NCBI RefSeq assembly: GCF_016406305.1
Contig: NZ_CP066369.1
Coordinates: forward strand, 2,746,501 to 2,810,500
Length of the DNA stretch: 64,000 bases
Source: Shewanella putrefaciens
Lineage (GTDB): Bacteria; Pseudomonadota; Gammaproteobacteria; Enterobacterales; Shewanellaceae
Reading direction: 5' to 3'
Shown here: one piece after another, positions 60,993 through 64,000 of the stretch
Layout of the letters: each line of letters begins with the position of its first letter
Position numbering within the stretch: the stretch's first letter is position 1
The notes under the pieces: model-generated
The model's input: the letters and a program-made list of their open reading frames with translations, nothing else
Databases searched by the model: none
Told to the model about the DNA's origin: nothing
Position numbers and translations under genes: made by a program

Positions 60993-61868
60993 TTAACTAC
61001 GCTGACGCGTTGGTTTAGCTTTTCCAGCCCCTGTGACTTTATGCTTACGCACGGCGCGGCGAATTTTGGCGCTTTTGACCTGAGCACGGGCCACACTGTG
61101 TTTATCGGCGGCAAGCATAGTGCGGGTTTCAGGCTCAAGACCCGCCAATTGACGCAAGTAGTTGACTTGCTCTATTGGCAATTCAACCCAGCCGCCACGG
61201 GGTAAAGATTTCGGCAATTCGACCATACCATAACGGATACGGATCAAACGGCTCACCTGCACTTCCTGGGATTCCCACAGACGGCGCACTTCGCGGTTAC
61301 GGCCTTCCCGTAAACACACATGCCACCACTGGTTCATACCTTCACCACCCGCGGCTTTGATGCTATCAAACTGCGCCGGACCGTCCTCTAACATCACACC
61401 GGTGCGCAGACGCTGAACCGTGGCTTCAGGGACTTCACCGAAGGTACGTACAGCGTATTCGCGGTCAACCTCGTTCGATGGATGCATTAAGCGGTTCGCT
61501 AATTCACCATCTGAGGTAAACAACAATAAACCGGAAGTGTTGATATCTAAACGGCCGACGGCTACCCAGCGCGAATCTCGCACTTTAGGTAAGCGATCGA
61601 ATACCGTTGGACGGCCTTCAGGATCTTTACGACTACAAATTTCGCCTTCAGGTTTATGATATGCCAGCACACGGCAAATCACATCTTCGGCAGACTTTAA
61701 CGAAATGGCTCTGCCATCGATACGCACTTTAGCATCCGCTTCAATACGATCCCCAAGGCTAGCAATTTCACCATCAATACTAACTCGACCTGCAGCAATC
61801 CATGCCTCCATCTCACGACGGGAGCCATGGCCTGCACGGGCCAAGACTTTCTGCAACTTTTCACTCAT
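60993..61868 (-). CDS. rluB: 23S rRNA pseudouridine(2605) synthase
   Basis: A 291-residue enzyme. An S4 RNA-binding domain (residues 1-60) is followed by the RsuA/RluB catalytic domain with the motif [14 protein letters not shown], whose aspartate is catalytic. A basic tail rich in Lys and Arg follows. It makes pseudouridine in 23S rRNA. Its start overlaps the end of scpB by eight bases, so translation is likely coupled. Confidence 0.94.
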   Translation of the reverse strand: MSEKLQKVLARAGHGSRREMEAWIAAGRVSIDGEIASLGDRIEADAKVRIDGRAISLKSAEDVICRVLAYHKPEGEICSRKDPEGRPTVFDRLPKVRDSRWVAVGRLDINTSGLLLFTSDGELANRLMHPSNEVDREYAVRTFGEVPEATVQRLRTGVMLEDGPAQFDSIKAAGGEGMNQWWHVCLREGRNREVRRLWESQEVQVSRLIRIRYGMVELPKSLPRGGWVELPIEQVNYLRQLAGLEPETRTMLAADKHSVARAQVKSAKIRRAVRKHKVTGAGKAKPTRQRS

Positions 61869-62460
61869 TAGTATTTTGCTCTTCTGACTGTTCTGGCGCT
61901 AATTTCAGTCCTGAAAAAACCGCCTGCAATGACTCAGCATCCGTAAGCGCGGGGAGATCCGCTAAGGTGTCTAAGCCAAAATATGCTAAAAATTCTAAGG
62001 TAGTGGCATACAGTGCGGGTCGCCCCGGGACTTCTTTGTGGCCAACTACTTTAATCCAATGTCTATCCGACAAACTTTTGATGATATGGCTACTTATCGC
62101 CACACCGCGCACCTGTTCAATATCACCGCGGGTCACTGGTTGACGATAGGCAATCACAGCCAAAGTTTCCAATGTCGCGCGCGAATATTTTGGCGCTTTT
62201 TCTTGCCACAGGGGCTGCAAAAAAGGACTCAGAACGTCTAAGGTCTGGAAGCGGTAACCCCCAGCGACTTTCACAAGTTGCACACCTCTTTCCTGATAAT
62301 CCTGTTGCAGCTCGTCCAATGCAGCTTTGATTTTGTCTCTGGAAACGGAGAAATCCACGAGTACCGTTTCTTTCAACATTTTCACCGACAAGGGTTTCCC
62401 CAATACAAACAGACTCGCTTCTATCAGCTGTTTTAATTGAATTGGATTTATCTGCATCAA
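61861..62460 (-). CDS. scpB: Segregation and condensation protein ScpB
   Basis: A 199-residue protein with two winged-helix domains ([17 protein letters not shown], then [21 protein letters not shown]). It binds ScpA and forms part of the SMC-ScpAB ring. It lies directly after scpA and overlaps rluB. Confidence 0.94.
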   Translation of the reverse strand: MMQINPIQLKQLIEASLFVLGKPLSVKMLKETVLVDFSVSRDKIKAALDELQQDYQERGVQLVKVAGGYRFQTLDVLSPFLQPLWQEKAPKYSRATLETLAVIAYRQPVTRGDIEQVRGVAISSHIIKSLSDRHWIKVVGHKEVPGRPALYATTLEFLAYFGLDTLADLPALTDAESLQAVFSGLKLAPEQSEEQNTNE

Positions 62461-63249
62461 TTAATAGGCCTTTACGTAAATAACTGAAAACGGTTCTGTT
62501 TGGTACAATTCGACCAATAACTCTTTGACTAATTCCATCAAGGCTAAGAAGGTCACCACCACGCCAGCGCGGCCTTCTTCTACGGTAAATAAGCGTTCAA
62601 ATGCCGTAAAATCATCAGAGTTCAGCATGGCTAAAATCTGGCTCATGCGCTCGCGGGTCGACAAATGTTCACGCTTAACGTGATGATCTTCATTGGCATC
62701 AATACGTTTGAGCACATCGCCAAAGGCGCGGGCAATCTCAAATAACGAGACTTCAGGCGGGATCACTAACGGCTTAATACTCGGTGCGGCCATCGCCTTT
62801 GCTTGAAATACATCCCGCTCAAGCCGCGGAAGATCATCCATTTTTTGCGCCGCTTCTTTGATCACTTCATAGGCTTTTAACTGACGGATCAGTTGCGCCC
62901 GCGGATCTTCCTCAACCTCATCCTCTGCCACCATACGCGGCAGCAGCAAACGGGATTTAATCTCCGCAAGGGTTGCTGCCATCACTAAGTAATCGGCAGC
63001 AAGCTCGATACGCGCCTGGGTCAGCATCGCGATGTATTCTAAATACTGGGCGGTGATTTGCTGAATGGGTAAATCGACAACGTCTAATTTTTGCTTACGG
63101 ATCAAATATAAAAGTAAATCTAATGGCCCTTCAAAGGACTCCAGAAAAACTTCCAATGCCTCGGGCGGAATAAACAAATCCTGCGGCATTTCGGTCATTG
63201 CCTGACCGCGAATAACGGCTAAGGGTAAACTCTGTTGCGTGCCCTGCAT
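62461..63249 (-). CDS. scpA: Segregation and condensation protein ScpA
   Basis: A 262-residue kleisin when started at the ATG at 63249; the frame is open to a GTG at 63276 and a start at 63198 (MTEMPQDL) is also possible. The N-terminal motif FEGPLDLLLYLIRKQKLD and the C-terminal winged helix match ScpA. It bridges SMC heads with ScpB. scpA and scpB abut without a gap. Confidence 0.94.
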   Translation of the reverse strand: MQGTQQSLPLAVIRGQAMTEMPQDLFIPPEALEVFLESFEGPLDLLLYLIRKQKLDVVDLPIQQITAQYLEYIAMLTQARIELAADYLVMAATLAEIKSRLLLPRMVAEDEVEEDPRAQLIRQLKAYEVIKEAAQKMDDLPRLERDVFQAKAMAAPSIKPLVIPPEVSLFEIARAFGDVLKRIDANEDHHVKREHLSTRERMSQILAMLNSDDFTAFERLFTVEEGRAGVVVTFLALMELVKELLVELYQTEPFSVIYVKAY

Positions 63250-63408
63250 CCGCCATTTTCTCCGTGTCACACCCACAGATTGAACACAATCACCTATGGC
63301 CTTATGCCAAACGCGCGATTATACCCGTAAATTTGCGGCGATAAAACTGCCAAATAGGCGCTTTATGCCGCGAAAGAAACCGATAAATGAGTTTTCAAAC
63401 TGTCGCTA

Positions 63409-64000
63409 TCACAGAAAAGGGCTGATATCCCCCGCTCCTTCACGCAAAATTTCGGCGCCATCTTCGGACATATCGATCACTGTGGTCGGCTTTTCGCCTA
63501 AATAACCGCCGTGGATAATCACATCCACTTGATGTTCGAGCAGATCGCGAATGTGCTCGGGATCCGACTCGGCAAATTCCGCATTCGGCATCACTAAGCT
63601 GGTTGACATCAGCGGCGCATCTAAGGCTTCGAGCAGTGCCAACGCAATCACATTATCGGGCACTCGGATGCCTATGGTCTTTTTCTTGTCATTTTGCAAA
63701 CGACGGGGCACTTCTTTGGTCGCTTTGAAAATGAAGGTATAGGGCCCAGGCGTGCAACTTTTTAGAATGCGATAGGCCTGATTATCGACCTTAGCGTAGG
63801 TTGCAAGCTCAGATAAATCGCGGCACATCAAGGAAAAATTATGATCATTCTCAATTTGACGAATGCGCGCCATCCGCGTCATCGCGTCTTTCTCACCAAT
63901 CAAGCAACCTAAGGCATAGCCCGAATCGGTAGGATAAACAATTACCCCACCCGCTTTTAAGGCGGCAACCGCTTGATTAATAAGCCGCGATTGCGGATTT
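63409..64000 (-). CDS. yciO: YciO/Sua5-YrdC-YwlC family protein, N-terminus cut off
   Basis: Open reading frame to the window edge; at least 196 residues seen. The conserved KAGGVIVYPTDSGYALGC motif lies close to the window edge and the nucleotide-binding KSCTPGPYTFIFKATKEVP follows. This is the L-threonylcarbamoyladenylate-synthase-like YciO branch, whose cellular role is less clear than that of YrdC. The TTG at 63901-63903 is an internal codon, not the start. The upstream neighbour cannot be seen. Confidence 0.9.
   Translation of the reverse strand, partial: NPQSRLINQAVAALKAGGVIVYPTDSGYALGCLIGEKDAMTRMARIRQIENDHNFSLMCRDLSELATYAKVDNQAYRILKSCTPGPYTFIFKATKEVPRRLQNDKKKTIGIRVPDNVIALALLEALDAPLMSTSLVMPNAEFAESDPEHIRDLLEHQVDVIIHGGYLGEKPTTVIDMSEDGAEILREGAGDISPFL

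Overview
The window is chromosomal DNA of a Shewanella-type gammaproteobacterium. I infer this from moderate GC, close-set genes and the gene neighbourhoods: zipA-smc beside a ligA, cysK, focA-like/pflB/pflA/ackA/pta, tesA-ybbA-ybbP, sohB, yciK, rluB-scpB-scpA-yciO. It also has a DUF3083 gene, TonB receptors and haem-binding lipoproteins typical of that genus. I see no rRNA, tRNA, CRISPR array or transposase.

Layout. 1-6334: a cut-off cyclic-nucleotide-domain protein, a two-subunit sodium:solute symporter with a perfect CRP-type site upstream, a DsbA-like oxidase, an NAD-binding protein, an HD-GYP protein and a DUF2919 membrane protein. 6423-9257: a structured intergenic repeat, a small SWIM-type zinc-finger gene and an enlarged, mosaic ligA. 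9362-18560: zipA, smc, cysZ, a KAS III/RDD pair and cysK. 18809-25717: a methyltransferase, a TDT transporter, a TonB receptor and a LysR regulator. 25932-37797: fermentation block with a formate/nitrite channel fused to CBS domains, a DUF3360 transporter, pflB, pflA, yfbV, ackA and pta. Two nearly identical PdhR-like operators precede the DUF3360 gene and pflB. 38277-50866: small genes (including a 32-residue ORF), an RlmI-like methyltransferase, an AI-2E family protein, folX-yfcH, gltS, a second lepB, ybbP-ybbA/tesA and DUF3083. 51041-56102: a beta-helix/dihaem fusion lipoprotein, a shorter dihaem paralogue and an AraC regulator. 56303-64000: sohB, a VolA-type lipase, yciK, rluB, scpB, scpA and a cut-off yciO.

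How genes work together. Pyruvate formate-lyase, its activase, AckA and Pta form the anaerobic pyruvate-to-formate/acetate/ATP route. The FNT-CBS channel and the DUF3360 protein would move the products or related anions. CysZ and CysK serve sulfate uptake and cysteine synthesis. ScpA, ScpB and SMC form the chromosome-organising complex.

Most unusual feature. The ligA gene keeps an ordinary adenylation/OB half, but from about residue 411 (position ~8027) it switches to strikingly AT-rich DNA. The encoded C-terminal half has a lengthened zinc finger and an apparent extra helix-hairpin-helix module before the BRCT domain. Its stop codon overlaps the start of a SWIM zinc-finger/coiled-coil gene of the same composition. 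A covarying ~108-bp repeat lies just beyond. This looks like cassette replacement of the 3' half of an essential gene together with a partner gene, and is my best candidate for an undescribed system.
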